Assembly: GCF_014648055.1 (NCBI RefSeq) | Contig: NZ_BMQJ01000015.1 | Span: 1-64,000, forward strand | Direction of reading: 5' to 3' | Length of the DNA stretch: 64,000 bases | From: Streptosporangium pseudovulgare | GTDB lineage: Bacteria > Actinomycetota > Actinomycetes > Streptosporangiales > Streptosporangiaceae | Shown here: positions 1-8,485 of the stretch, one piece after another | Layout: each line of letters opens with the position of its first letter | Numbering within the stretch: the stretch's first letter is position 1 | Program-made: the position numbers and the translations under genes | Notes under the pieces: generated by a model | What the model was told of the DNA's origin: nothing | The model's database searches: none | Seen by the model: only the letters and a program-made list of their open reading frames with translations

Positions 1-264
1 GCCAACGACCTGTGCATGCAGATCCAGGCCGACGTGCTCGGCGTGCCCGTCTCCAAGCCGGTCGTCGCCGAGACCACCGCCCTGGGCGCCGCCTACGCCG
101 CCGGCCTGGCGATGGGCTTCTGGAAGTCCACCGACGGGCTGCGGCAGAACTGGAACGAGGAGCGGCGCTGGGAGCCGAGATGGAGCGACGAGCAGCGCGA
201 GCACGGATACACGGGCTGGAAGAAGGCCGTGGAACGCACGTTCGGCTGGGTGGACGTCGACTGA
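1..264 (+). CDS. glpK: Glycerol kinase, C-terminal end (partial)
   Basis: The last 87 codons of a gene that begins upstream of the window. Glycerol kinase phosphorylates glycerol to glycerol-3-phosphate with ATP in the cytoplasm. The visible residues match the C-terminal lobe of the FGGY kinase family: the segment [11 protein letters not shown] followed by the [14 protein letters not shown] stretch is the conserved end of the second ATPase-fold domain, then a Trp-rich tail. The next gene on the same strand is glpD, the following enzyme of the pathway, which supports the call. Only the C-terminus can be judged. Confidence 0.93.
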   Translation, partial: ANDLCMQIQADVLGVPVSKPVVAETTALGAAYAAGLAMGFWKSTDGLRQNWNEERRWEPRWSDEQREHGYTGWKKAVERTFGWVDVD

Positions 265-358
265 CCGCGCGCCCCGCCGTACCCCGGCCGGGCGCGCCGC
301 CGGACGCGCCGCCCGCCACGGCCGGACCGCCCGGTCCGGGAGGTCCGGGAACCACGCC

Positions 359-378
359 CGCCCCGCACAGGCGGGGCG
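359..378 (+). other. Hairpin between glpK and glpD
   Basis: A perfect 8-bp stem (CGCCCCGC/GCGGGGCG) with the 4-base loop ACAG lies 19 bases before the glpD start. No T-run follows. It could be a weak terminator or an mRNA processing or stability element that sets the glpK:glpD ratio. The structure is seen directly; the role is inferred. Confidence 0.45.
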
Positions 379-397
379 ACGACACGGGAGGTGCCCG

Positions 398-2080
398 TTG
401 AACGAGCCGGCATTGGGACCGCTGTACCGGGAGTCGGCGCTGCGGCGGATGGGTGAGAAAGAGTACGACGTACTGGTCATCGGCGGTGGGATCGTCGGCG
501 CGGGAACCGCGCTCGACGCCGCGTCGCGTGGCCTGACGGTCGCGCTGGTCGAGGCGGACGACTGGGCGGCCGGCAGCTCCAGCAGGTCCAGCAAGCTGAT
601 CCACGGGGGCCTGCGCTATCTGGAGCAGTTCGACTTCGGGCTGGTGCGGGAGGCGCTGAAGGAACGCCACCTGCTGCTGACCCGGCTGGCGCCGCACCTC
701 GTCTGGCCGGTGCCGTTCCTCTACCCGCTCACGCACCGCTTCTGGGAGCGGTTCTACGTCGGTGCGGGCATGACCCTCTACGACTTCCTGGGCGGGCTGC
801 GCGCCGTCATGCCCCGGCACCGGCACCTGACCCGCCGCGGCGCCCTGCGGGAGGCCCCCGCCCTGCGCCCCGACTCGCTGATCGGCGCCCTGCAGTACTT
901 CGACGCCCACACCGACGACGCGCGGCTGGCGGTGGCGATCGTGCGGACCGCCGCCCGGTACGGCGCCGCCGTCGCCAACCGGGTGCGCGCCACCGGCCTG
1001 CTCCGCGACGGCGAGCGCGTCGTGGGAGCGCGTGTGACGGATCTGGAGAGCGGCTCGGAGATGAACATCCGCGCCCGCGTGGTGATCGGCGCCACCGGGG
1101 TCTGGACCGACGAGATGCTGCGGCTGGCCGGGGCCGGGAAGAGCGCCGTCGTGCGGCCGTCGAAGGGGGTCCACCTGGTGGTCCGCCGCGACCGGCTCGA
1201 CCTGCGCACGGCGCTGATCCTGCGGACCGAGAAGAGCGTGCTGTTCGTGATCCCCTGGGACGACTACTGGATCATCGGCACCACCGACACGCCGTGGACC
1301 CTGGCCCGGGACCACCCGGTGGCCAACCATGCCGACATCGACTACATCCTCGACCACGTCAACGCGGTGCTGACCACCCCCCTGGGCCACGACGACGTCG
1401 AGGGCGTCTACGCCGGGCTGCGGCCGCTGATCTCCGGCGCCGCGACCGGCACGGAGAAGCTCTCGCGCGAGCACCTGGTCGCCAACCCGGTGCCGGGCCT
1501 GGTGACGGTCAGCGGCGGCAAGTACACCACCTACCGCGTCATGGCCAGGGACGCCGTCGACGCCGCCGCCGACGAGCTGGGTCCCGGCGTGCCGGAGTCG
1601 GTCACCGAGCGGCTGCCGCTGCTGGGCGCGACCGGCTACGAGGCCGTGTGGAACGGCCGCCGCAACCTCGCCGAACGGTACGGGCTCAGCGTGAGCCGGA
1701 TGGAGCGGCTGCTGCGCCGCTACGGGTCGGGCGTCGAGGAGCTGCTGGAGATCGTCGGGGCCGAACCCATGCTCGGGGAGCCGCTGTTCGCGGCGCCGGA
1801 CTACCTGCGGGCCGAGATCGTCTACGCGGCGTCGCACGAGCAGGCGCTGCACCTTTCGGACGTGCTGGCCCGCCGTACCCACGTCGCCATCGAGCAGCGG
1901 GACCGGGGCCTGGCGGTCGCGCCCCAGGCGGCGGCCCTCGTCGCGCCGGTGCTGGGCTGGGACCACGAGACGATCCGGCGCGAGACCGATGAGTACCACC
2001 GGCTGGTCCACGCCGAACTGGCCGCCGAGAGGCAGCCGGACGACGAGCACGCCGAGGAGGCCCTGCTCTCCTCCCGCTGA
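398..2080 (+). CDS. glpD: Glycerol-3-phosphate dehydrogenase (FAD-dependent, GlpD/GlpA type)
   Basis: A 560-residue membrane-associated flavoenzyme that oxidises glycerol-3-phosphate to dihydroxyacetone phosphate and passes electrons to quinone. The N-terminal FAD dinucleotide-binding motif is visible (DVLVIGGGIVGAGTALDAA), followed by the family block SSSRSSKLIHGGLRYLE. The middle contains GTTDTPW, and SGGKYTTYRVMARDAVD leads into the C-terminal DAO domain. Length is normal for GlpD. The start is a TTG preceded by GGGAGGT at good spacing. It lies 133 bp behind glpK, so the two probably form a glycerol catabolic operon; the regulator is not in view. Confidence 0.95.
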   Translation: MNEPALGPLYRESALRRMGEKEYDVLVIGGGIVGAGTALDAASRGLTVALVEADDWAAGSSSRSSKLIHGGLRYLEQFDFGLVREALKERHLLLTRLAPHLVWPVPFLYPLTHRFWERFYVGAGMTLYDFLGGLRAVMPRHRHLTRRGALREAPALRPDSLIGALQYFDAHTDDARLAVAIVRTAARYGAAVANRVRATGLLRDGERVVGARVTDLESGSEMNIRARVVIGATGVWTDEMLRLAGAGKSAVVRPSKGVHLVVRRDRLDLRTALILRTEKSVLFVIPWDDYWIIGTTDTPWTLARDHPVANHADIDYILDHVNAVLTTPLGHDDVEGVYAGLRPLISGAATGTEKLSREHLVANPVPGLVTVSGGKYTTYRVMARDAVDAAADELGPGVPESVTERLPLLGATGYEAVWNGRRNLAERYGLSVSRMERLLRRYGSGVEELLEIVGAEPMLGEPLFAAPDYLRAEIVYAASHEQALHLSDVLARRTHVAIEQRDRGLAVAPQAAALVAPVLGWDHETIRRETDEYHRLVHAELAAERQPDDEHAEEALLSSR

Positions 2081-2262
2081 CGGCCCCCGGGTCTCCCCCG
2101 GCCCGCGCCCGCCCGAGGCGACGGGGTTCCCGCGGCTCCGTCCGGATGGCCGCCCCGGCCGGACCCCGGCCCGCGGGCGGCGGAGGCCCCGCGGTGACGC
2201 GAGGGTGCGGTGATGCCGCCGGACGGTGGAACGGCGGGGCGTGGATGGCGTACGGTCCTGTC

Positions 2263-2493
2263 ATGTGCCGGAGCATCAAGACCCTTCGTGAGCCGTACGC
2301 CAGCGACGTGACGGACGAGGACGTGCGCGCCGCCGCGCTGCAGTACGTCCGCAAGATCTCCGGGTTCCGGGCCCCGTCGGCGCGCAACGCCGAGGTCTTC
2401 GACCGGGCCGTGGAGACCGTCGCCGCCGCGACCCAGGCCCTGCTGGACGAACTGCACCTCAACCGGCCGGCCGCGCGGCAGCCGGGCGCCTGA
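2263..2493 (+). CDS. DUF2277 family small protein
   Basis: A 76-residue protein opening with MCRSIKTLREPY, the conserved start of the DUF2277 family, and continuing through an all-helical core with the KISGFRAPSARN block. The conserved start decides the ATG; a longer in-frame extension from 2146 is Gly/Pro/Arg-rich low-complexity sequence without family similarity. The function of DUF2277 is unknown. It is convergent with the slipin gene downstream and separated from glpD by 182 bp, so it is probably transcribed alone. Confidence 0.85.
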   Translation: MCRSIKTLREPYASDVTDEDVRAAALQYVRKISGFRAPSARNAEVFDRAVETVAAATQALLDELHLNRPAARQPGA

Positions 2494-2625
2494 CGGACGG
2501 CCGGCTCCCACCGCGGGTCACGTCCCGGCCGTCCCGGTCTGCGGGGCGGCCGGCCGTCCGGCTTCCCGGTGCGGGCCGCGTGAACCAGGCGGGGTCCGCG
2601 CGGGCCGGGCGGAGTCCCGCGTGGG

Positions 2626-3513
2626 TCAGGTGGGATCGGCCGGTTCCCCCTCGCGGGGCCGTACGAGGTCGCGCAGGCTCTCCGGGACGGGCGTGCCGGC
2701 GGGGAGGGAGTCCTGCCCCGCCGGCGCGGAGCCCTTCGACACGGCGCTCTTCGACACGGCGCCCGCCATCCGGTCGAAGAAGCGCAGCATCTCGACCGGG
2801 AAGGGCATCACCAGTGTGGAGTTGCGCTCCGCCGCGACCTCCACGACGGTCTGCAGCAGGCGCAGCTGCATGGCCCCCGGGGTGTCGTGCATGATGCCCG
2901 CCGCGTCGGCGAGCTTCCTGGACGCCTGGAACTCCCCGTCCGCCGTGATGACGCGGGCCCGGCGCTCGCGCTCGGCCTCGGCCTGGCGCGACATCGACCG
3001 CTTCATGGTCTCGGGAAGCTGAACGTCCTTGATCTCCACGCGGTCGATGTGGATGCCCCAGCCGATCGCCGGGCTGTCGATCATCAACTCCAGTCCCTCG
3101 TGCAGGCGCTCGCGGTTGCACAGCAGGTCGTCCAGCTCGCTCTTGCCGATGATCGAGCGCAGCGACGTCTGGGCCACCTGGCCGACGGCGAACAGGTAGT
3201 CCTCCACCTCGATGGCCGCCTTCATGGGGTCCACGACCCGGAAGTAGACGACCGCGTCCACCTTGACCGAGACGTTGTCGCGGGTGATGCCCTCCTGGGC
3301 GGGCACCGGCATCGTGACGATCTGGATGTTGACCTTCTTCATCCGGTCCACGACCGGGATGAGGATCGCCAGGCCCGGACGGCGCGGGGCCGGCAGCGCC
3401 CTGCCGAACCGGAAGACGATGCCCCGCTCGATCTGGTTGACCACGCGGGCTCCGCCGAGCACGACCCAGGCGATGAGGAAACCAATGATCCCGTACAGGA
3501 TGTCAACGAACAT
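2626..3513 (-). CDS. SPFH-domain slipin/stomatin-like membrane protein
   Basis: A 295-residue protein with one N-terminal membrane segment (about residues 5-22, ILYGIIGFLIAWVVLGG) followed by an SPFH/Band 7 domain. The family core is visible in QIERGIVFRFGR, the DNVSVKVDAVVYFRV block and the GWGIHIDRVEIKDVQLPETM stretch. A helical region rich in E/R/A (about 175-230) is the expected coiled coil for oligomerisation. Slipins organise membrane microdomains and often work with an NfeD-family partner, but none is adjacent here. The C-terminal 50 residues are low-complexity. The family is clear, the cellular role is not. Confidence 0.9.
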   Translation of the reverse strand: MFVDILYGIIGFLIAWVVLGGARVVNQIERGIVFRFGRALPAPRRPGLAILIPVVDRMKKVNIQIVTMPVPAQEGITRDNVSVKVDAVVYFRVVDPMKAAIEVEDYLFAVGQVAQTSLRSIIGKSELDDLLCNRERLHEGLELMIDSPAIGWGIHIDRVEIKDVQLPETMKRSMSRQAEAERERRARVITADGEFQASRKLADAAGIMHDTPGAMQLRLLQTVVEVAAERNSTLVMPFPVEMLRFFDRMAGAVSKSAVSKGSAPAGQDSLPAGTPVPESLRDLVRPREGEPADPT

Positions 3514-3666
3514 CTCATACCCCCCTTTTCTTCAGCATTCGCCTGGTTTTTCACCGGCAAGTAGGGCCGAAGGTCCCGAAGGCGTAAGGACCTTTCCGGG
3601 CGGGTCCAAGGTCCCTTCCCCGCGTGCCGGGCAGGGGGTGACGCTGTGGCATAGGGGGTGTTCACC

Positions 3667-3939
3667 ATGGAAGGCAAGCAGTGGAACGTGCAGATCTTCA
3701 TCAGTGAGGACGACAACGACGACGTCACCACGGCCAGGGCCGTGCTGTTCACCGACCGCGGCAAGCGGCACGAGGGCGTCGCGCACGCGCGGCGCAACCC
3801 CGTCGACCAGCCGGTGCCGGAGATCGGCGACGAGCTGGCGGTGGGCCGTGCGCTGTCCACCCTGGCCGCCCAGCTCATCCAGGACGGCGCGCAGGACGTC
3901 GCCCAGATGGCGGGGTCCGCCCGCGAGTACGGGGGGTAG
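3667..3939 (+). CDS. DUF1876 domain protein
   Basis: A 90-residue acidic protein matching the actinobacterial DUF1876 family, which has a dsRBD-like alpha/beta fold. The conserved pieces are KQWNVQIFISEDD, TTARAVLF, a GVAHARRNP segment and a C-terminal helix with AVGRALSTLAAQLI. The ATG at 3667 follows AGGGGG about nine bases upstream and is preferred over an in-frame GTG three codons earlier. Function unknown; homologues are small soluble proteins in Streptomyces and mycobacteria. It is probably monocistronic. Confidence 0.85.
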   Translation: MEGKQWNVQIFISEDDNDDVTTARAVLFTDRGKRHEGVAHARRNPVDQPVPEIGDELAVGRALSTLAAQLIQDGAQDVAQMAGSAREYGG

Positions 3940-4019
3940 ACGCGTCTCCCGCCGACGACCCCGCCGGACGCCCGGCGGGGCCGCCGTGTGGTCCACATCA
4001 CAGCGGTGAAGAGTGTGTG

Positions 4020-4084
4020 CCCGGGACATGTCCGGGAGGTTCCGGCGGATCTACCGTGCGCTGAGAGAACCGGTGAACCCGGTT
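4020..4084 (+). promoter_or_regulatory. Symmetric elements upstream of the esterase gene
   Basis: The leader holds a perfect 10-bp palindrome GGACATGTCC inside a CCCG...CGGG frame, and closer to the start AACCGG-N5-CCGGTT (4068-4084) directly before the AAAGGAG ribosome site. These may be a regulator site and an mRNA hairpin. No clear -10/-35 pair was found, so the role is uncertain. Confidence 0.35.
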
Positions 4085-4100
4085 GCAAAAGGAGCACGTC

Positions 4101-5399
4101 ATGGCCGGATCCCTCTCATCCCCCCGACTCCGCCCGTCACCGCCCTCCGCCGTCCTCACCGCCGCCACGACCGCGCTGCTCGTGCTGCTCGGCCTGCTCG
4201 GCGTGTCCCTCGCCGGGCCGCCCGCGCGGGCGGCGTCGCTGACCCAGGTCGGCTCGTTCGGTTCGAACCCCGGCAACCTCGCCATGTACGCCTACCGGCC
4301 CGACGGCCTGCCCTCCGGCCGGCCGCTGGTCGTGGCCCTGCACGGCTGCACGCAGGACGCGAACGGCTACTTCACGAACTCCGGCTGGCGCAAGTACGCC
4401 GACCAGTGGGGCTTCGCCCTCGTCCTGCCGCAGACCGGCACTTCCAACAACTCCTCGAAGTGCTTCAACTGGTTCGAGCCCGCCGACACCGGCCGGGGCC
4501 AGGGCGAGGCCGCCTCGATCCGCGCCATGGTCGCCTACGCGGTCGCCACCTACGGCACCGACCCCGCCCGGGTCTACGTCACCGGCCTGTCGGCGGGCGG
4601 CGCCATGTCCGCGGTGATGCTCGCGACCTACCCCGACGTCTTCAGAGCCGGGTCGATCGGGGCCGGGCTCGCCTACCGCTGCGCCACCAGCCTGATCCAG
4701 GCCACCTCCTGCCAATACAACGCCACGACCAGGACCCCCCAGCAGTGGGGCGACCTGGTCCGGGCCGCCTACGGCGGCTACTCCGGCCCCTACCCCCGCG
4801 TCGCCGTATGGCAGGGCACGTCCGACTACACGGTCACCCCGGCCAACGGCGCCCAGCTGCGCGACCAGTGGACGAACGTGCGGGGCGTCTCCCAGACCCC
4901 GGCCTCCACGACGAGCCTCCCCGGCGGCACGTCGATGAAGGTGTACGGCGACGACGACGTGCGCCTGTACGAGATATCCGGGATGGGCCACGGCCTGCCG
5001 GTCGACCCGGGCGGCGGCCCCGACCAGTGCGGTAGCAGCGCGGCGTACTTCCTCGACACCATCTGCTCGGCCTACCACGACGCGCGGTTCTTCGGCCTGG
5101 ACGGCGGCGGACCGACCGCGACCCCGACCGCGACCCCGACGGCCACACCCACCGCGACCCCGACCGCGACCCCGACGGTCACGCCCACCGTCACCCCGAC
5201 GGCCACGCCGACGATCGCCCCGGTCTGCGTGACGGCGAGCAACTACGCCCACACCACGGCGGGCCGCGCCTACGCCTCCGGCGGATACACCTACGCCAAG
5301 GGGTCCAACGACCCCATGGGACTGTGGAACACCTTCACCACCCACACGCTGAAGCAGACCGGTCCCGACCACTGGGTCCTGGCCGACGGCCGGTGCTGA
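4101..5399 (+). CDS. Secreted PHB-depolymerase-family esterase with Pro-Thr linker and C-terminal domain
   Basis: A 432-residue exported alpha/beta hydrolase of the type 1 extracellular PHA depolymerase / feruloyl esterase family. Residues 1-45 form a signal peptide ending in PPARA-A. The oxyanion motif is HGC at 81-83 and the nucleophile is Ser164 in the lipase box GLSAGG; a late His lies in the GMGHGLPVD block. After the catalytic domain comes a Pro-Thr repeat linker of about 40 residues, then about 57 residues starting at CVTASNYAHT and ending in a terminal Cys. That tail may be a small disulphide-bonded substrate-binding module. The start is fixed by AAAGGAG seven bases before the ATG. 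The substrate (PHA, acetyl-xylan or feruloyl ester) is undecided. Confidence 0.88.
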   Translation: MAGSLSSPRLRPSPPSAVLTAATTALLVLLGLLGVSLAGPPARAASLTQVGSFGSNPGNLAMYAYRPDGLPSGRPLVVALHGCTQDANGYFTNSGWRKYADQWGFALVLPQTGTSNNSSKCFNWFEPADTGRGQGEAASIRAMVAYAVATYGTDPARVYVTGLSAGGAMSAVMLATYPDVFRAGSIGAGLAYRCATSLIQATSCQYNATTRTPQQWGDLVRAAYGGYSGPYPRVAVWQGTSDYTVTPANGAQLRDQWTNVRGVSQTPASTTSLPGGTSMKVYGDDDVRLYEISGMGHGLPVDPGGGPDQCGSSAAYFLDTICSAYHDARFFGLDGGGPTATPTATPTATPTATPTATPTVTPTVTPTATPTIAPVCVTASNYAHTTAGRAYASGGYTYAKGSNDPMGLWNTFTTHTLKQTGPDHWVLADGRC

Positions 5400-5404
5400 C
5401 CCGC

Positions 5405-5446
5405 GCGGGGTCGCGGGCCCCGGCTCGCCGGAGCCCGCGACCCCGC
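5405..5446 (+). terminator. Strong hairpin terminator after the esterase gene
   Basis: A perfect 14-bp GC stem (5405-5418 with 5433-5446) encloses a further 5-bp CCGGC/GCCGG stem, starting five bases after the stop codon. There is no T-run, as is common in actinomycete terminators. Confidence 0.75.
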
Positions 5447-5780
5447 CGTACCGGCGGCCCCGTGACCGCGCATACCCGAACCCACGACCCGCGCCGCCGG
5501 GTCCCGCGGCCCGCGCCGTACCGGCGGGAGCCATGCCCCGCACGCCGTACCGACGCTCGTTCCGCCGCGATTACCCACCGAAGTCCATGTTCGGGTAAAC
5601 AGAGAGTGATCCGCCTTCCTTCCGTGAAGGTCTCCGCGCGACGCGCGGTCACGTGATCGTTGAGTGCCGGGGCGGCGTCCCCCACGGCGTCCCCGCGCCG
5701 GCCGTCCCCTCCGGGACACTCCGGCCGCCTTTCTCCGATCACGTCGGCACCTGTCCGCCACCCCATCGGAAAGCCGCCCC
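5447..5780. other. Long intergenic stretch, no gene seen
   Basis: Apart from the terminator before it, this stretch has no convincing coding frame. It contains a relatively AT-rich island around 5568-5612, with the inverted repeat TTACCC (5571-5576) and GGGTAA (5593-5598) and a nested CCGAA/TTCGG. This could be a regulator site and promoter region for the small genes at 5781, but no clear promoter was identified. Confidence 0.4.
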
Positions 5781-6035
5781 ATGAGCAACGACAGCACCGG
5801 CACGCCCGCCGAATTCGTGATCGCCTTCGACCTGTCCTCCGACGAGACGCGGCGACGAGCCGCGGTCGTCACCGCGCTCGGGGTGGCCTGGGACCCGCCG
5901 GCGGTGATGCGCGCCGAGCAGGAGGCCCACGACCTCCTCTACTCCGGCCTCGACCCGCGACAGCAGGAGACCTACGACATGCTCGTGGCGGCCGGGGTCC
6001 TCCCCGGAGGAGAGGCCGGCCGTGCTGCCCATTGA
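5781..6035 (+). CDS. Small acidic protein of unknown function (DUF6400-like)
   Basis: An 84-residue protein with the internal block FDLSSDETRRRAAVVTALG, then WDPPAVMRAEQEAHDLLYSGL and a C-terminal helix ending AAGVLPGG. It resembles the small actinobacterial family I know as DUF6400, but that assignment is from memory and not firm. No catalytic motif, signal or membrane segment is visible. The ATG at 5781 has a weak GGAAAG upstream. Its end overlaps the next gene by 14 bases, implying co-translation with the Cys-rich protein that follows. Confidence 0.6.
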   Translation: MSNDSTGTPAEFVIAFDLSSDETRRRAAVVTALGVAWDPPAVMRAEQEAHDLLYSGLDPRQQETYDMLVAAGVLPGGEAGRAAH

Positions 6036-6252
6036 TCCCAGCGCCGACCTGGGCCGCCGGGCCTGGGTCCCCTGCCCCGGATGCGGCGACCACCGGGACT
6101 GCGCCGACTGCGGCGCGGGCCGCAACTGCGCCGACCACTGGCGCTACCTCCTGGGCGTCACCGGCAGCCGCCTGCACCTGCAGTGCCCCGGCTGCACCCA
6201 TCTGTGGGACCACGAGACCGGCTTCGGCGCGGGCGGCCCGCGCCCGTTCTGA
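6022..6252 (+). CDS. Small cysteine-rich zinc-ribbon-like protein
   Basis: A 76-residue protein with a GTG start preceded by GGAGGAGAGG inside the previous gene. Cysteines are arranged as CPGCGDH, CADCGAGRNC and a C-terminal CPGC, with several histidines, which is typical of a structural zinc ribbon or small metal-binding fold. No further domain is visible. It overlaps the preceding small gene by 14 bases, so the pair is probably a two-gene operon. Function not recognised. Confidence 0.65.
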   Translation: MLPIDPSADLGRRAWVPCPGCGDHRDCADCGAGRNCADHWRYLLGVTGSRLHLQCPGCTHLWDHETGFGAGGPRPF

Positions 6253-6363
6253 CCTCCGCTGATCGGCTCTGATCCGCTCTGACCGGCGGTGTGGCCGTTC
6301 GTGTCGGGGCCGCCCCACCGGGCAGACCTGCCGGTGCGGGGCGGCGACCGACGGGAGAGGCCG

Positions 6364-7221
6364 ATGATGTTCGTGGGGACCTCCGGCTGGCAGTACGCCG
6401 ACTGGCGCGGGAAGCTCTACCCTCCGGGGCTGCCCCAGCGGCTCTGGCTGGAGCACTACGGCGGGTGCTTCGCCACCGTCGAGAACAACAACTGCTTCTA
6501 CCGGCTCCCGGCCCGCGAGACGTTCGAGGACTGGGCGGCGCGCACCCCCGCCGGATTCGTCATGGCGATCAAGGCGAGCCGCTTCCTCACCCACATCAAA
6601 CGGCTCAAAGACCCCGAGGAGCCGGTCGGGCGCATGCTGGCGGCGGCCGGCGGCCTGGGCGGCAAACTCGGTCCCGTCCTGCTGCAGCTCCCGCCCACGC
6701 TGCGGGCCGACCCCGGGCGGCTCGACGCGTGCCTGCGGGCCTTCCCGGACGGGGTGCGCGTCGCCGTCGAGCCGCGCCACCCGTCCTGGTGGGCCGAGCC
6801 CGTCCGCGAGGTGCTGTCGGCGCACGGCGCGGCGCTGTGCTGGGCCGACCGGCTGGGCCGTCCCGTCTCCCCGCTGTGGCGCACCGCCGACTGGGGTTAC
6901 CTGCGCTTCCACGAGGGACGCGCCCTCCCCCGGCCGTCCTACGGCGACGCCGCGCTCCGCTCCTGGCTGCGCCGTCTGGACCGGGAGTGGGGCCGCGACC
7001 GCGACGTCTACGTGTACTTCAACAACGATCCCGGAGGGGCCGCCGTACGGAACGCGGTACGTTACGCCGCGCTCGCGCGGGCCGGGGGCCGGCCCGTGAG
7101 CCGCACCCCCGGCGCCGTCCGTGACATCCCGGCCGGGGCGCGAGGCGGCGCCACCGGATACGGTGGCGCCGGAGACGACGGCACCGGAAACGGGAGAGAC
7201 CATGACCACGACCGCGGGTGA
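6364..7221 (+). CDS. DUF72 family protein (YecE-like TIM barrel)
   Basis: A 285-residue protein of the widespread DUF72 family. Recognisable pieces are the opening FVGTSGWQYADWRGKLYPP, the ENNNCFYRLP segment, KASRFLTHIKRLKD, LLQLPPTLR, the VAVEPRHPSWW block and YVYFNNDPGGAAVRNA near the end. The fold is a TIM-like barrel; the biochemical function is unknown. The ATG at 6364 follows GGGAGAGG. Its last 20 bases overlap the start of the class-V aminotransferase-family gene, so the two are probably co-expressed. Confidence 0.88.
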   Translation: MMFVGTSGWQYADWRGKLYPPGLPQRLWLEHYGGCFATVENNNCFYRLPARETFEDWAARTPAGFVMAIKASRFLTHIKRLKDPEEPVGRMLAAAGGLGGKLGPVLLQLPPTLRADPGRLDACLRAFPDGVRVAVEPRHPSWWAEPVREVLSAHGAALCWADRLGRPVSPLWRTADWGYLRFHEGRALPRPSYGDAALRSWLRRLDREWGRDRDVYVYFNNDPGGAAVRNAVRYAALARAGGRPVSRTPGAVRDIPAGARGGATGYGGAGDDGTGNGRDHDHDRG

Positions 7222-8401
7222 CGGCATCGACGTCGAGAAGGTCCGCCTGGAGACGCCGGGCTGCGCGTCCGTCACGCACCTCAACAACGCGGGGGCGGCG
7301 CTGCCGCCCGCCCCGGTGCTCGACGCGGTGACCGAGCACCTGCGGCTGGAGGCCCGTACCGGCGGTTACGAGGCCAACGACCTGGCCCGGGAGCTGACCG
7401 AGGGGTTCTACGACGCGGTGGCCGGGCTGGTCGGCGCCCACCGCGACGAGATCGCCTACGTGGAGAACGCCACCCGCGCCTGGGACATGGCGTTCTACGC
7501 GGTCCCGTTCGCCGCCGGCGACCGGATCCTCACCACCACCAGCGAGTACGCCAGCAACGCCATCGCCTTCCACCAGGTGGCGAAGGCGCGCGGGGTGAGC
7601 GTGGAGGTGCTGCCCGACGACGGGGACGGGCAGCTGTCCCTCGACGCGCTCGCCGCGGAGCTGGCCCGGGGCCGGGTGCGGCTCGTCGCGGTCAACCACG
7701 TTCCGACCCACAACGGCCTGGTCAACCCGGCCGCCGAGGTGGGCCGCCTGTGTCGGGAGGCGGGCGTGCTGTTCCTGCTGGACGCCTGCCAGTCGGTGGG
7801 CCAGCTCACCGTGGACGTCAGGGAGATCGGCTGCGACATGCTGTCGGCGACCGGCCGCAAGTTCCTGCGCGGCCCGCGCGGGACCGGGTTCCTGTACGTG
7901 CGGCGCGACCTCCTCCGGGAGCTGGAGCCGCCCTTCCTCGACCTGCACTCGGCCGTCTGGACCGCCCCGGACCGCTACGAGATCCGCGACGACGCCCGCC
8001 GGTTCGAGACGTGGGAACGCTACGTCGCGGGCCAGATCGGGCTGGGCGTCGCCGCCGGATACGCCGCCGCCCTGGGCGTGCGGGCCATCGAGGAGCGGGT
8101 GACCGGCCTGGCCGCCCGCCTGCGCGAGGAGCTCGCGGCGACGCCCGGCGTGACGGTGCTGGACCGCGGCGCCCGCCGCTGCGGCATCGTCACCTTCACC
8201 GTCGCGGGCCGCGAGTCCGCCGAGGTGAAGGGCGTCCTGCGGGAGCGCGGGATCAACGTCAGCGTCACCGACCACACCCACCAGCGTCTCGACCCGAACG
8301 CCGTGCCCGCCGCGGTGCGCGCCTCGGCGCACTACTACAACACCGACGAGGAACTGGACCTCCTGGTCTCCGCCGTCCGGGGGATCGCACCGCGACGTTG
8401 A
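7202..8401 (+). CDS. Class-V aminotransferase-family PLP enzyme
   Basis: A 399-residue fold-type I PLP enzyme of the cysteine desulphurase / isopenicillin-N epimerase branch. The N-terminus has LNNAGAALPP, the middle LLDACQSVGQLTVDV supplies the PLP-ring Asp and Gln, and the Schiff-base lysine is in SATGRKFLRGPRGTGF. The cysteine that marks true desulphurases near the C-terminus is not evident, so an epimerase, C-S lyase (EgtE-like) or kynureninase-like role is equally possible. The start at 7202 is chosen for GGGAGAG just upstream. It overlaps the DUF72 gene by 20 bases. Confidence 0.82.
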   Translation: MTTTAGDGIDVEKVRLETPGCASVTHLNNAGAALPPAPVLDAVTEHLRLEARTGGYEANDLARELTEGFYDAVAGLVGAHRDEIAYVENATRAWDMAFYAVPFAAGDRILTTTSEYASNAIAFHQVAKARGVSVEVLPDDGDGQLSLDALAAELARGRVRLVAVNHVPTHNGLVNPAAEVGRLCREAGVLFLLDACQSVGQLTVDVREIGCDMLSATGRKFLRGPRGTGFLYVRRDLLRELEPPFLDLHSAVWTAPDRYEIRDDARRFETWERYVAGQIGLGVAAGYAAALGVRAIEERVTGLAARLREELAATPGVTVLDRGARRCGIVTFTVAGRESAEVKGVLRERGINVSVTDHTHQRLDPNAVPAAVRASAHYYNTDEELDLLVSAVRGIAPRR

Positions 8402-8485
8402 GCACCCTCCGTGTCGGAATCGTCACAGCGGGGATAACCGGGAGGTGTCCGCCGATCCCGGCGCCGTGACGTTCCAGGGGGAGAT

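Noticed and set aside
5571..5598. TTACCC/GGGTAA inverted repeat as an attachment site or terminator.
   Set aside because: It lacks a T-run, a nearby integrase and a second copy; it is noted only as a possible regulator site.
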